From Rhizorhapis sp036570425 (lineage in GTDB: Bacteria > Pseudomonadota > Alphaproteobacteria > Sphingomonadales > Sphingomonadaceae), in NCBI GenBank assembly GCA_036570425.1, contig DATCYF010000014.1, forward strand, positions 59,452 to 123,451: 64,000 nucleotides of DNA. Direction: 5' to 3'. Each line of letters opens with the position of its first letter. Positions within the stretch are counted from its first letter, which is position 1. The translations under genes and the position numbers were made by a program. Below, one piece after another: positions 8,757 to 17,749 of the stretch. Under the pieces are notes generated by a model that searched no databases, was not told the DNA's origin, and was given only the letters and a program-made list of their open reading frames with translations.

Positions 8757-9986
8757 TTACGTCCGAACCCGCAATGCCGCGCCTGTAAGGCGTCTCAATA
8801 AAGGCAAACCTTTCCGTCCCTCGCCCGCGCCGGATTTCATAACATTTCGACGGAAAAGGCGCACGCCAAGCCTGACGGTCAATCCCACCCATAACGCTTG
8901 CCAAGGAATGATAGCCAGATGCGGCCACAGGTCCGGTGACTGCGCCGCGCGGGCAATCATGGCGAAAGGGGAACTCCACGGGAAGAGCATAGCGGCAATT
9001 TCCGCGGGCTGTCCCGGCCGATTGACGGCGTAGGAGGCGAGGAAGAAAATCATTACCTGCCCCATCGTCACCGGCATGGAGAGCGTTTGTACTTCGCGAA
9101 CCGTTGTGGCTTGTGCGCCAATACCTATAAAGAGCGATCCGAGCAGCATATAGGCCATCGCAAAATAAATGACGCCCAGCCCCGCAAATAACGGCCAGCC
9201 GACTGCGGGGGCCGGAAGAGGCGCGGTGCCGCCGAAAGAGGCTAAATAAATAAGGAAAGCAACGCTGCCCCAGATGGCTATGCCAACCAGGGACATGGCA
9301 AGCATCGCCATCAATTTGCCAATGAAGATCGCATCGATAGACACCGCAGCAGCCAGAATTTCTATAATTTTATTAGTTTTTTCTTCCACCATGTTGGACA
9401 GCACCATGCCCGCCAACAGCATGGTCAGCAGAAACAGCAGTACCTGCGCCGCCCGGCCCGTCAGCAACTGCGCCTGTTGCTGCGCGCCCCTGCTATCGCT
9501 CACTGTATGAACTTCAATATGACTTGCGGGCAATGCCGAGCCAGCGCGGGCTGTGCTGACAAGCAGTGATATATCCCCCTTCAGTCGTGCAACATCCCCT
9601 TCCCGACCCGTCAGCACCGGCCTTTCCAGCGTACCCGACAAAACAGCGTGCACGCTGTCTTCGCGCCGGTGAAGCATAGCGGCAATGGCATCCGCATCGC
9701 CATCGGTCGGTCCGCTCTTTAACTGGGGAATCGTTGTGGGTCCAAGCGCCGAGGCAAGCCTCTCTCGCGCTTTGATCAAGGCCTTTGTTTCCCCTTCGCC
9801 CAGAACCAGCCCCACCGATGGCGGTTCATTTGCGCCTGACATGTCTTCGCCCAGATATCCGGCGATCGCGCCGATCAAAACCGGGAACAGCGGGCCGAGA
9901 AGAAAGAAAATGAACGCTTTGGAGAAGATCACAGCCGTGAAGTCACGGCGCGCAATGACAAAAACGGCGCGAAGCAATTCCTTCAT
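8757..9986 (-). CDS. ABC-2 type transporter permease
   Basis: The membrane half of a NatAB-like or ABC-2 exporter. Of 409 residues, an N-terminal helix follows ARRDF (residues 20-45). A large extracytoplasmic loop covers about residues 46-175. A cluster of five or six hydrophobic segments runs from about 178 to 390, including LLFLLTMLLAGMVLSNMVEEKTNKIIEIL, here one of the most typical ABC-2 blocks (MVEEKTNKIIE). The start overlaps the stop of the ATPase gene by four bases (ATGA), so the two are coupled. Substrate cannot be told from sequence; related systems export sodium, drugs or lipids. Confidence 0.88.
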   Translation of the reverse strand: MKELLRAVFVIARRDFTAVIFSKAFIFFLLGPLFPVLIGAIAGYLGEDMSGANEPPSVGLVLGEGETKALIKARERLASALGPTTIPQLKSGPTDGDADAIAAMLHRREDSVHAVLSGTLERPVLTGREGDVARLKGDISLLVSTARAGSALPASHIEVHTVSDSRGAQQQAQLLTGRAAQVLLFLLTMLLAGMVLSNMVEEKTNKIIEILAAAVSIDAIFIGKLMAMLAMSLVGIAIWGSVAFLIYLASFGGTAPLPAPAVGWPLFAGLGVIYFAMAYMLLGSLFIGIGAQATTVREVQTLSMPVTMGQVMIFFLASYAVNRPGQPAEIAAMLFPWSSPFAMIARAAQSPDLWPHLAIIPWQALWVGLTVRLGVRLFRRNVMKSGAGEGRKGLPLLRRLTGAALRVRT

Positions 9987-10927
9987 GGCGCTTCCTCGCT
10001 TCCCGGAGCCTCATCCATTTCGCGTAGCACGGCTTCGCCAGCGATCGCGACGAACGCGTCGTGCAGACCAGGCCGTTCTATGGCGAGCGCCTCTATCCCT
10101 GCATCACCTTCAATCAGAGCTTTAAGCAGCGGTTCCACGCCACCTTCCGGCAAGGGAAAATGCCACACATGGTCCTCACGCTCTGCACCGGCAGGCAGTG
10201 CAGTGCGCCACGCACCTTCGGTCTTGCGGGTTTCAAGCCGCACCTGCGGACGTAGGCGGTCGCGCGCTTCCGAAACTTTTCCTTCGAATCGGATTTTTCC
10301 ACCCGCGATGATGGCAATGCGTTCGCACAGCCGCTCTGCATGCGCGATGACATGGGTGGAAAAAATGATCGTAGCGCCAGCCGCCGCCCGGTCGCGGATC
10401 AGGCGCTCCAACTTGCCTTGATTGATCGCATCTAGTCCGGAAAATGGCTCGTCCAGTACGATGAGGAGGGGCTGATGCACAATGGCCCCCAGAAGCTGTA
10501 CCGTCTGCGCCATCCCTTTTGACAGTTTCCGCACTGGCTTGTCCGCTGCCGCGCCAAGCCCATGTTCGGCCATCAACACGCGGCCCCTTCGTCGTCCCTC
10601 TGCCAATGGCAGACCCCGCAATGCCCCCATGAAGGCGATCGCTTCGCAAGCCTTCATCGCCGGATAAAGCCCCCGTTCTTCAGGCAGGTAACCGACCTGA
10701 CGCACCCGATCGAGAGGTCGTTTCGCGCCAAGCAGTGAGCGCTCGCCTGCATCAGGATCAATAATACCCAGCAACATGCGGATCAGCGTAGTCTTGCCCG
10801 CGCCGTTTGGACCTAATATGCCGTAGATGCTGCCAGTAGGGACAGCGATGTCAATCCCATTCACTGCACGGAAGGAACCGAAATCCTTGACAAGCCCCTG
10901 TGCTTCAACGGCATAGGGCATTTGCAT
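9983..10927 (-). CDS. ABC transporter ATP-binding protein (NatA-like)
   Basis: The energising subunit of the exporter whose permease follows. It carries GPNGAGKTTLIRMLLG (Walker A), a Q-loop in VGYLPEERGLYP, the signature RKLSKGMAQTVQ, and LIVLDEPFSGLD (Walker B with D-loop), followed by an ISTHV-type switch histidine (FSTHVIAHAE). The signature has KGM in place of GGQ, as is common in NatA-type exporters. The C-terminal 80 residues form the extra domain typical of this subgroup. I chose the ATG at 10927 because AGGGG lies five bases upstream; longer starts would run into the divergent queG. It is transcribed away from queG through a 38-base gap. Confidence 0.92.
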   Translation of the reverse strand: MQMPYAVEAQGLVKDFGSFRAVNGIDIAVPTGSIYGILGPNGAGKTTLIRMLLGIIDPDAGERSLLGAKRPLDRVRQVGYLPEERGLYPAMKACEAIAFMGALRGLPLAEGRRRGRVLMAEHGLGAAADKPVRKLSKGMAQTVQLLGAIVHQPLLIVLDEPFSGLDAINQGKLERLIRDRAAAGATIIFSTHVIAHAERLCERIAIIAGGKIRFEGKVSEARDRLRPQVRLETRKTEGAWRTALPAGAEREDHVWHFPLPEGGVEPLLKALIEGDAGIEALAIERPGLHDAFVAIAGEAVLREMDEAPGSEEAP

Positions 10928-10965
10928 GTCGTCCCCTCTCATTAGGGACAGGATAGCTGCGCGAT

Positions 10966-12042
10966 ATGACAAGACAAGGTGAAAATCTGGTTGAGCGCTT
11001 GAAAGCGCAGGCGGCGGCACTTGGTTTTGCCGATTGCGCCATTGTGCGCGCTGACGCCGCGCCGGAGACGGCCGCTCGCCTCGCTCAATGGTTATCGGAG
11101 GGCAGGCATGGCGACATGATCTGGATGGAAGAACGCGCTGCGCAACGTGGATCTCCCCAGGGTCTTTGGCCGGAGGTCCGGTCCGTCATCATGCTGGGCA
11201 TGAGCTATGCCCCGGCCCGCGATCCCCTGACGCTGGAAAGCGCCGCAGATATTGGTCGGATTTCCGTGTATGCACAGGGGCAAGACTATCACGACGTGGT
11301 AAAGAAAGGCCTCAAGGCGCTTGCCCGCTGGTTGATTGACGAAGCAGGCGGGGCGCTCAAGGTCTTTGTGGATACAGCTCCGGTCATGGAGAAACCACTG
11401 GCCCAAGCTGCGGGGTTGGGCTGGCAGGGCAAGCACAGCAATCTGGTAAGCCGCCGCCACGGAAGCTGGCTGTTCCTGGGTGCGATCTATACCACATTGG
11501 AGCTTGCTCCAGACAGCCCGGGCCGGAATCGCTGCGGTAGCTGCAATGCATGTCAGCAGGCTTGCCCTACCCAGGCATTTCCCGCGCCCTATCGTGTCGA
11601 TGCACGCAAATGTATCTCCTATCTCACGATCGAGCATAAAGGTCCGATTCCAGTCGAGTTTCGCGCCGCGCTGGGAAACCGCATCTATGGATGCGATGAT
11701 TGTCTTGCAGTGTGCCCTTGGAACAAATTCGCGGACAAAGCGGCAGCGAACAAGGCCTTTTTGGGCCGTGCGGAACTTGCCGCACCGACACTGCACGATC
11801 TTTTGGCGCTAGATGATGCGGGTTTCAGGGCGATCTTTTCTGGATCACCGATCAAGCGCATTGGCCGGGATCGAATGGTACGCAATGCTGCAATTGCCGC
11901 CGGTAACAGCGGTAACCCTGCCTATGCTGTTCCGCTGGCGCGCCTGGCAAAGGATGAGAATGAAGTTGTTCGCGATGCAGCAATATGGGCTCTAGAGCAG
12001 CTAGCAGACGAGAAATCCATTCAGTCGGATATCAGCGATTGA
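10966..12042 (+). CDS. queG: epoxyqueuosine reductase
   Basis: Performs the last step of queuosine synthesis in tRNA, reducing epoxyqueuosine with cobalamin and two 4Fe-4S clusters. The ferredoxin-like cysteine sets are visible as CGSCNACQQACPTQAF and CDDCLAVCPWNKF. The N-terminal cobalamin-binding domain includes the conserved DTAPVMEKPLAQAAGLGWQGKHSN region (read here as the DTAPVMEK block). HEAT-like repeats end the protein (AVPLARLAKDENEVVRDAAIWAL). At 358 residues it is full length. Its 3' end overlaps the convergent lipoprotein gene by 22 bases. Confidence 0.95.
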   Translation: MTRQGENLVERLKAQAAALGFADCAIVRADAAPETAARLAQWLSEGRHGDMIWMEERAAQRGSPQGLWPEVRSVIMLGMSYAPARDPLTLESAADIGRISVYAQGQDYHDVVKKGLKALARWLIDEAGGALKVFVDTAPVMEKPLAQAAGLGWQGKHSNLVSRRHGSWLFLGAIYTTLELAPDSPGRNRCGSCNACQQACPTQAFPAPYRVDARKCISYLTIEHKGPIPVEFRAALGNRIYGCDDCLAVCPWNKFADKAAANKAFLGRAELAAPTLHDLLALDDAGFRAIFSGSPIKRIGRDRMVRNAAIAAGNSGNPAYAVPLARLAKDENEVVRDAAIWALEQLADEKSIQSDISD

Positions 12043-12383
12043 ATACAGTTCGGCGTGTCGGTGTCAGCCCCGCTTGGAAGCCTCGTATCAACGTGGGTGA
12101 CCAGAGGCTCTTTTTTCCCTTTCCTGTTGTAAAGATAGGCATCCAGCACGCAGCGGCCATTAGCGAATTGCAATTTTCTAACAGTGCGTTCCCGAATATC
12201 CATGCGGGGCCGCCCCAACAGATCGACCAGTTTGCGTGCATCGGCGCCAACCAAAGCCTGCGGCACCTTCCCATAGGCCGCAGCGCTTCGCACAGGTTGA
12301 GGTGTTTCACTGACTATCGAAGGCGCACAAGCGGACAACAACATGGCCGCAGAGGTCCCCATTATTTTTCGGTGGTGGATCAT
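12021..12383 (-). CDS. small putative lipoprotein of unknown function
   Basis: A 120-residue protein with an N-terminal hydrophobic stretch and the lipobox LLSAC, so it is probably acylated at Cys19 or so and anchored in the envelope. The mature part contains DARKLVDLLGRPRMDIRER and FANGRCVLDAYLYNRKGKKEP, with a short acidic tail. The LLG-RP and C-LD-YLY pattern resembles small alphaproteobacterial lipoproteins of about 120-150 residues. The function is unknown. It converges on queG and overlaps its last 22 bases. It diverges from the PfkB gene. Confidence 0.7.
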   Translation of the reverse strand: MIHHRKIMGTSAAMLLSACAPSIVSETPQPVRSAAAYGKVPQALVGADARKLVDLLGRPRMDIRERTVRKLQFANGRCVLDAYLYNRKGKKEPLVTHVDTRLPSGADTDTPNCIQSLISD

Positions 12384-12487
12384 TCACCTTTCTTTGCGCA
12401 GGCATCTGCCGGGGTCAATCGCGCATTGCATCACCACGATCGGCCGTCTACTTCTGACGGCAAATTGCGCTATTGAAAGGATTTTTC

Positions 12488-13483
12488 GTGACCGAAGCCA
12501 AGCTGGACATTGTCGCCATCGGAAACGCCATTGTTGATGTCATAGCGCAGGCGGACGATGCATTTCTGGCAAGCCACGCGCTCGCGAAGGGCGGCATGCA
12601 GTTGGTGGACCCCGAAACAGCGGAGCTAATCTATAATGAGATGGGACCCGGCCGCGAAATCAGCGGAGGATCAGCCGCCAACACTCTGGCGGGCATGGCT
12701 GCGCTGGGCATGAAGTGTGGTTTCATTGGCCAGGTATGCGACGACCAACTGGGCGGCGTCTTTACTCACGACATACGTTCCTTAGGGATAGACTACAGGA
12801 CGGAGCCACGGAGTGGCGAACCATCGACAGCACGCTGCCTGATCCTCGTCACGCCCGATGCACAACGCACCATGAACACCTTCCTGGGCGCATCGCAGTT
12901 TCTTCCGGCTTCCGCATTGGACCCCGAACTCATTGCATCAGCGAAAGTCCTGTATTTGGAAGGCTATCTCTGGGATCCCGAAGAACCGCGAGCCGCGATG
13001 CGTTCCGCCATTGATATTGCACGCAAGGCGGGGCGTGAGATCGCCTTCACTCTCTCCGACAGTTTCTGCATCACCCGTCATCGCGCCGATTTTCAGGCGC
13101 TTATCGACAATGGCGAAATCGATATTTTATTTGCCAACGAAGCCGAAATCCAGGCGCTCAACGAAACCGATGATTTTGAGAACGCCGTAAACACCACCGC
13201 TGCAAAGGTCGGCACCCTTGTTGTCACCCGCAGCGAAAAGGGCGCGGTTGCGGTCAACAATGGGCAACGCTACAGAGTGAATGCCGCCCCTGTCGCAGAG
13301 ATCATGGACACCACCGGAGCAGGCGATCTATTCGCTGCCGGTTTCTTGACTGGTTACCTCAGCGGACAAGATATGGAGAGCAGCCTGACCATGGGGGCGG
13401 TCGCGGCAGCGGAAATCATCTCCCATTATGGCGCACGGGCGGAAATTGATCTGAAGCAGCTAATGGCTGAAAAGATGCGTTGA
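12488..13483 (+). CDS. PfkB-family carbohydrate/nucleoside kinase (adenosine kinase type)
   Basis: A ribokinase-superfamily kinase of about 331 residues. It begins MTEAKLDIVAIGNAIVDVIAQ, has the PfkB N-terminal GGSAANTLAGMAALGMKCGFIGQVCDD region (motif GGSAANT), and the C-terminal signature DTTGAGDLFAAGFLTG with the catalytic Asp in the GAGD anion hole. The EANEAEI-type and TLSDSFCITRHR segments match the adenosine kinase or sugar kinase subgroup common in alphaproteobacteria. I start it at the GTG at 12488, seven bases after GAAAGGA. The substrate (adenosine, ribose or fructose) cannot be fixed from sequence. It converges on parB with an 11-base gap. Confidence 0.88.
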   Translation: MTEAKLDIVAIGNAIVDVIAQADDAFLASHALAKGGMQLVDPETAELIYNEMGPGREISGGSAANTLAGMAALGMKCGFIGQVCDDQLGGVFTHDIRSLGIDYRTEPRSGEPSTARCLILVTPDAQRTMNTFLGASQFLPASALDPELIASAKVLYLEGYLWDPEEPRAAMRSAIDIARKAGREIAFTLSDSFCITRHRADFQALIDNGEIDILFANEAEIQALNETDDFENAVNTTAAKVGTLVVTRSEKGAVAVNNGQRYRVNAAPVAEIMDTTGAGDLFAAGFLTGYLSGQDMESSLTMGAVAAAEIISHYGARAEIDLKQLMAEKMR

Positions 13484-13494
13484 ACTCAGCCCGT

Positions 13495-14421
13495 TCAAAT
13501 CCCCTCGCCACTTAGCCTTAGGCAAATCATATCGAGCTGATCCAGATTGGAATAGCTCAACGTCAGCATGCCTCCTGCACCTTTATGATTGATCTGCACA
13601 TGAAGGCCCAGAAGGTCAGCCAAATGTTGTTCCAACGAAGCTAAGTCAGCGTCATCGCTGCTGCTCTTCTTCGAAACCGATATTTTCCCATTTGATCTGC
13701 CCGGCTTGGCGCGGGTGGCAAGTTTTTCCGTTTCCCGGACGGAAAGGCCCTTATCAGCAACAGCTCGCGCCAGACCCTCGCAGTCTGGAACGCCAATCAA
13801 AGCTCGCGCATGGCCCATGCTTAACTCGCCAACAGTCACCATCTCCTGCACCATCGATGGCAGGTCCAGCAAGCGCATAAGATTCGCGACATGGCTACGG
13901 GACTTGCCCACAAGACGGCTAAGCGCCTCTTGGCTATGGCCGAATTCAGCAATCAGTTTCCGATAAGCTTCGGCCTCTTCGATCGGATTAAGGTCCTCGC
14001 GCTGGATATTCTCAATGAGAGCGATTTCCAACGTTTCCGCATCGTTGAAATCGCGAACAATGGCTGGAATGCGATGGAGTTGGGCCCGCTGAGCGGCCCG
14101 CCAGCGTCGCTCGCCGGCAATGATCTGGTAGCCCCCGCCCTGCGGCCGCACAATGATGGGCTGAATAACGCCACGCTGTGAAATGCTCTCCGCAAGTTCA
14201 GCCAGCGCGTCCACATTGAAGTGACGTCGGGGCTGTTCGGGATGGGGTGCGATAAGCGAAATATCGATGTTTTGAACCGACTTGCTGGAGGACGTCGTTC
14301 CAACATCTACGGGTTCTTCCCGAGCAACATCGCCCAACAGGGCACTAAGCCCCCGCCCCAGGCCTGGCGCGCGCCGGAGAGGCTTGGTCGACTTTTCTGC
14401 GGTGTTTTCAACATCATTCAT
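13495..14421 (-). CDS. parB: chromosome partitioning protein ParB
   Basis: Binds parS, spreads on DNA with CTP, and works with ParA to segregate origins. The N-terminal RRAPGLGRGLSALLGD is the ParA-contact region. The ParB/Srx CTP-binding domain includes GVIQPIIVRP and the GERRWRAAQRA box, and the helix-turn-helix has SQEALSRLVGKSRSHVANLMRLL. The C-terminal dimerisation domain ends with LTLSYSNLDQLDMICLRL. The ATG at 14421 overlaps the parA stop (ATGA). A longer reading to 14496 would start inside parA and is rejected. Two parS-like sites lie within 3.5 kb. Confidence 0.96.
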   Translation of the reverse strand: MNDVENTAEKSTKPLRRAPGLGRGLSALLGDVAREEPVDVGTTSSSKSVQNIDISLIAPHPEQPRRHFNVDALAELAESISQRGVIQPIIVRPQGGGYQIIAGERRWRAAQRAQLHRIPAIVRDFNDAETLEIALIENIQREDLNPIEEAEAYRKLIAEFGHSQEALSRLVGKSRSHVANLMRLLDLPSMVQEMVTVGELSMGHARALIGVPDCEGLARAVADKGLSVRETEKLATRAKPGRSNGKISVSKKSSSDDADLASLEQHLADLLGLHVQINHKGAGGMLTLSYSNLDQLDMICLRLSGEGI

Positions 14422-15200
14422 GCGGCAATTTCCTGTGCGGGCAATCGGCCGATCAGTTCGCGGGCCAACTGCATATAGGCTTCCGATCCGGAGCAACGAT
14501 GGTCATAAATAAGCGCCGGCATACCATGACTGGGTGCCTCCGACAGGCGCACATTGCGCGGAATAACGGTGTTGAATACCACGTTACCCAAACAGGCTCG
14601 AACATCATCTGCGACCTGCTCTGTAAGGCGATTTCGCCGATCATACATGGTGAGCGCAACACCCATGATGGAAAGATCACTATTAAATCGGCCCCGAATA
14701 CGTTCGACCGTCTGCAGAAGCTGACTTAATCCCTCCAGGGCGAAGAATTCACATTGCATCGGAACCAGCAATGATTGCGCCGCCACCATGGCGTTCACGG
14801 TCAGCAATCCCAAAGATGGCGGGCAATCAATAAGGCAGATATTCCAGCGTCCGTCGGGAGCCTGTGCGAGCGCTTGGTCCAGCCGGTATGTTCGTTCTTC
14901 ATAGTCGACGAGTTCGATCTCGGCTCCGGACAAATCCTGCGTAGCCGGGATGATGTCAAGCCGTGGTACGCGCGTATTCACAGCCGCTTCTTCTAAAGCA
15001 CACTCTCCGGTCAGCAGATGATAACTGGACCAACCACGCTCTGCATGACCTATGCCAAGTCCGGTCGACGCGTTTCCCTGGGGGTCCAGATCTACGAGCA
15101 GAGTTTTCCAACCCGTCGCGGCCAGCGCGGTCGCAACATTGATGGCTGTAGTTGTCTTACCGACACCACCTTTCTGATTTGCAACTGCCATGCGGATCAT
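14418..15200 (-). CDS. parA: chromosome partitioning ATPase ParA
   Basis: A Walker-type ATPase that drives segregation of ParB-parS complexes. It has the deviant Walker A NQKGGVGKTTTAINVA near the N-terminus, DLDPQGNASTGLGI (A' motif), and CLIDCPPSLGLLTVNA (Walker B region). The 260-residue length is typical of chromosomal ParA. Start and stop both overlap neighbours by four bases (rsmG upstream, parB downstream), giving one tightly coupled transcript with mnmG and rsmG. Confidence 0.97.
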   Translation of the reverse strand: MIRMAVANQKGGVGKTTTAINVATALAATGWKTLLVDLDPQGNASTGLGIGHAERGWSSYHLLTGECALEEAAVNTRVPRLDIIPATQDLSGAEIELVDYEERTYRLDQALAQAPDGRWNICLIDCPPSLGLLTVNAMVAAQSLLVPMQCEFFALEGLSQLLQTVERIRGRFNSDLSIMGVALTMYDRRNRLTEQVADDVRACLGNVVFNTVIPRNVRLSEAPSHGMPALIYDHRCSGSEAYMQLARELIGRLPAQEIAA

Positions 15201-15832
15201 ATTTTGCCCCTTTTTCGGACCGACCGAGCAACTAATATGGTGCTTTCCGGATCAGTGATGCTCTGTTCAACGCTGAACTCGCCCCGCCATATTGGACGAA
15301 TGTGGTCAAGTTCATTCTGGCAAGTTCTACCCTTTGGTAAAAGCCAAATCGTCTTGGGATCGGAAAATCTGACGGCTTTTTCGAACAACCTGTCCAGTGG
15401 AGCGAACGCCCGGGCACTTATGATCGACGACGGTCCAGCGAATTGAAGCGATTCCAACCGGCAGCCATGAACGCTACACTGCTTCAGATTCAGTTCTTCT
15501 ATCATGCGGCAGAGGAAGTTTATACGTCCTCGGCGAGACTCGACCATGTCGACCCGCCAGCCGCTCAGAATGGCTATTATGAGTCCGGGAAGGCCGGGGC
15601 CGGACCCAAGATCCAGCCATACCCCACCATCATTCTCCGGAGCGTGAAGCAGGAGCTGAGCGCTGTCTGTAATATGGCGCGCCCAAACATGGTCCCGCGT
15701 CGAGCTGGCGATCATATTCTGATGTTGCATTTCTTCGAGAAGACAGGCGACATACAGTTCCAGCCGTGCCCATGTTTCACGTGGAACATTAAGCCGATCA
15801 TTGAGCCAAGCTTTAGCTTCGTCCTCCGTCAC
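15197..15832 (-). CDS. rsmG: 16S rRNA m7G527 methyltransferase
   Basis: Methylates N7 of G527 in 16S rRNA using S-adenosylmethionine; loss gives low-level streptomycin resistance in other bacteria. Residues HITDSAQLL and LDLGSGPGLPGLIIAIL form the family SAM-binding signature, followed by VESRRGRINFL and SARAFAPLDRLF. At 211 residues it is family length. It starts with GTG at 15832, overlapping the mnmG stop (GTGA). A parS-like site sits inside the coding sequence at 15773-15788, near the 5' end. Confidence 0.95.
   Translation of the reverse strand: MTEDEAKAWLNDRLNVPRETWARLELYVACLLEEMQHQNMIASSTRDHVWARHITDSAQLLLHAPENDGGVWLDLGSGPGLPGLIIAILSGWRVDMVESRRGRINFLCRMIEELNLKQCSVHGCRLESLQFAGPSSIISARAFAPLDRLFEKAVRFSDPKTIWLLPKGRTCQNELDHIRPIWRGEFSVEQSITDPESTILVARSVRKRGKI
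15773..15788. other. parS-like ParB-binding site 1
   Basis: The 16-mer TGTTTCACGTGGAACA differs from the near-universal bacterial parS consensus TGTTTCACGTGAAACA at one base. It lies within rsmG, about 0.6 kb upstream of parA. Binding by ParB is inferred from sequence and neighbourhood. Confidence 0.82.
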
Positions 15833-17679
15833 GCTGCCCTACGTCGTGCATGAACGAGAATCGCCGCCAGGGCGGCGGGCGTGATTCCACGAATACGGCC
15901 GGCGGCTGCCAAATTTTCCGGACGTGCCGCTTCCAACCGCTCCATCATCTCCAAGGAAAGGCCGGCGATCGCGCGATAATCCAGAAATGAGGGTAGCCTC
16001 ACCGCTTCATTGGCACGCAATTCACTGATCTCCCCCTGCTGCCGTTCTAGATAAGGGGCGTAATGCGCATCTTCTAAGATCTCTGCCCGAAGATCGGCGT
16101 CCAGATTGGCGAGCGACGGCACCAGTTCAGAAAGTTGGGCTGGCCCAACTTCTGGAAAACGCGCCCATTCAAAAATTGAGCGGCGGGAGCCGTCCTGCCG
16201 AACTGCGCATCCGCGCTTGGCCATTTCGGAGGCCGTCAAGGTCTGGCCAAGCTGAATCTCCGCCTCGGCGCGCGCTACCTTTCGCCTGTCATACCATGCT
16301 CTCCTATCCGCGCCGATCACACCGTGCTTGATCCCCACCTCAGTAAGCCGGGTGGAGGCGTTATCCGCCCGCAAGCGGAGCCGGTACTCAGCCCGCGCCG
16401 TCAGCATACGATAGGGCTCGGTAACGCCCTGAAGCGTTAGATCATCAATCATCACGCCGATATAACTGTTCACGCGGTCTAGCATCAGCGCGTCTTCCTC
16501 AAGCGCAAAAGCTGCCGCATTCATTCCCGCAACAAGACCTTGGGCTGCCGCTTCCTCATAACCGGTCGTGCCGTTTATCTGCCCCGCGCAATAAAGGCCT
16601 GTCATGCCGCGTACAAGCATGCTGCTAGCGAGTGCCCGAGGATCGATATGATCATATTCGACAGCATAGCCCGGCACGATGATTTCTGCTTGCTCGAGCC
16701 CTTCAATGCTCCGGACAAGTTCCAATTGTAATTCAGCCGGCAATGACGTGCTGATCCCATTAGGATAGACGTAATGATCGTCCAAGCCTTCAGGCTCCAG
16801 GAAAATTTGGTGTCCGTCGCGATCACCGAAACGGAACACCTTGTCCTCAATCGATGGGCAATAGCGGGGTCCCCTGCCCTCGATTGCGCCGCTAAATAAT
16901 GGTGAGCGGTCTAGGCCTGAACGAATAATGTCGTGAGTGCGACCGTTGGTTCGAGTAATAGCGCAAAAGATCTGCGGCAGCGGACGACGGGCGGTCAATG
17001 CTGACATCGTCCAATCATTTTCATCCGATGGCTGCTCGGGCAACGCTGCCCAGTTAATTGTGCGCCCGTCAATCCGCGGAGGCGTTCCCGTCTTGAGCCT
17101 ACCTATGGGGAGTCCTGCGGCACGAAGCTGCTGGCCCAAAGAGCGGGACGCCTGCTCACCAGTCCGCCCGCCTTCCCTAACATCCTCCCCTCGGAACAAC
17201 TTACCGTTAAGGAAAGTACCTGTCGCGAGAACCGTGGCTTTGGCATGCAACAGCGTTCTATCCGCGAGGTATAGCCCGGTAACGCTATTGTCAGTCATAT
17301 GGAGCGCAGCTGCTTCAGCCTCTATGATCTGAAGATTAGGTTGGTCATCGAGTAGGGCATGAATAGCAGCCTTGTAGCGCTTGCGATCAGCTTGAACCCG
17401 GGGTCCCTGGACCGCCGTACCCTTGCTGCTGTTCAGCATGCGATAATGGATCGCGGCGGCATCTGCGGCACGCGCGATAAGGCCATCGAAAGCATCTACC
17501 TCTCGTACCAAGTGCCCCTTGCCCAAGCCTCCAATCGCGGGATTGCACGACATGGCCCCGATCGTCTCACGCGAATAGCTGACCAGCGCAGTGCGTGCGC
17601 CCTTCCGCGCCGCTGCGGCTGCCGCCTCACAACCAGCGTGGCCGCCGCCGACCACGATCACGTCAAACATTGTCTGCAT
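15829..17679 (-). CDS. mnmG: tRNA uridine-34 carboxymethylaminomethyl-modifying enzyme MnmG
   Basis: With MnmE, adds the carboxymethylaminomethyl group to wobble uridine of tRNAs. It is an FAD protein: the Rossmann motif VVGGGHAGCEAAAAAARKG is at the N-terminus, SCNPAIGGLGKGHLVREVDA follows, and GTFLNG, LKTGTPPRIDG and INGTTGYEEAAAQGLVAG are all present. The C-terminal helical domain (residues 560-616) contacts MnmE and tRNA. The 616-residue length is normal. The start is ATG at 17679 (MQTMFDVIV) or 17670 (MFDVIV). It heads mnmG-rsmG-parA-parB and follows mnmE by 70 bases. Confidence 0.97.
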   Translation of the reverse strand: MQTMFDVIVVGGGHAGCEAAAAAARKGARTALVSYSRETIGAMSCNPAIGGLGKGHLVREVDAFDGLIARAADAAAIHYRMLNSSKGTAVQGPRVQADRKRYKAAIHALLDDQPNLQIIEAEAAALHMTDNSVTGLYLADRTLLHAKATVLATGTFLNGKLFRGEDVREGGRTGEQASRSLGQQLRAAGLPIGRLKTGTPPRIDGRTINWAALPEQPSDENDWTMSALTARRPLPQIFCAITRTNGRTHDIIRSGLDRSPLFSGAIEGRGPRYCPSIEDKVFRFGDRDGHQIFLEPEGLDDHYVYPNGISTSLPAELQLELVRSIEGLEQAEIIVPGYAVEYDHIDPRALASSMLVRGMTGLYCAGQINGTTGYEEAAAQGLVAGMNAAAFALEEDALMLDRVNSYIGVMIDDLTLQGVTEPYRMLTARAEYRLRLRADNASTRLTEVGIKHGVIGADRRAWYDRRKVARAEAEIQLGQTLTASEMAKRGCAVRQDGSRRSIFEWARFPEVGPAQLSELVPSLANLDADLRAEILEDAHYAPYLERQQGEISELRANEAVRLPSFLDYRAIAGLSLEMMERLEAARPENLAAAGRIRGITPAALAAILVHARRRAA

Positions 17680-17717
17680 GATTTGCTCTTAGCGACAATG
17701 GTACGGGCGGTCAAAAC

Positions 17718-17733
17718 TGTTCCACGTGAAACA
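17718..17733. other. parS-like ParB-binding site 2
   Basis: TGTTCCACGTGAAACA, the exact reverse complement of site 1 and one base from the parS consensus. It lies in the 70-base gap between mnmE and mnmG, so it is not constrained by coding. Confidence 0.85.
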
Positions 17734-17749
17734 TTCACCGCAAGCTCAT

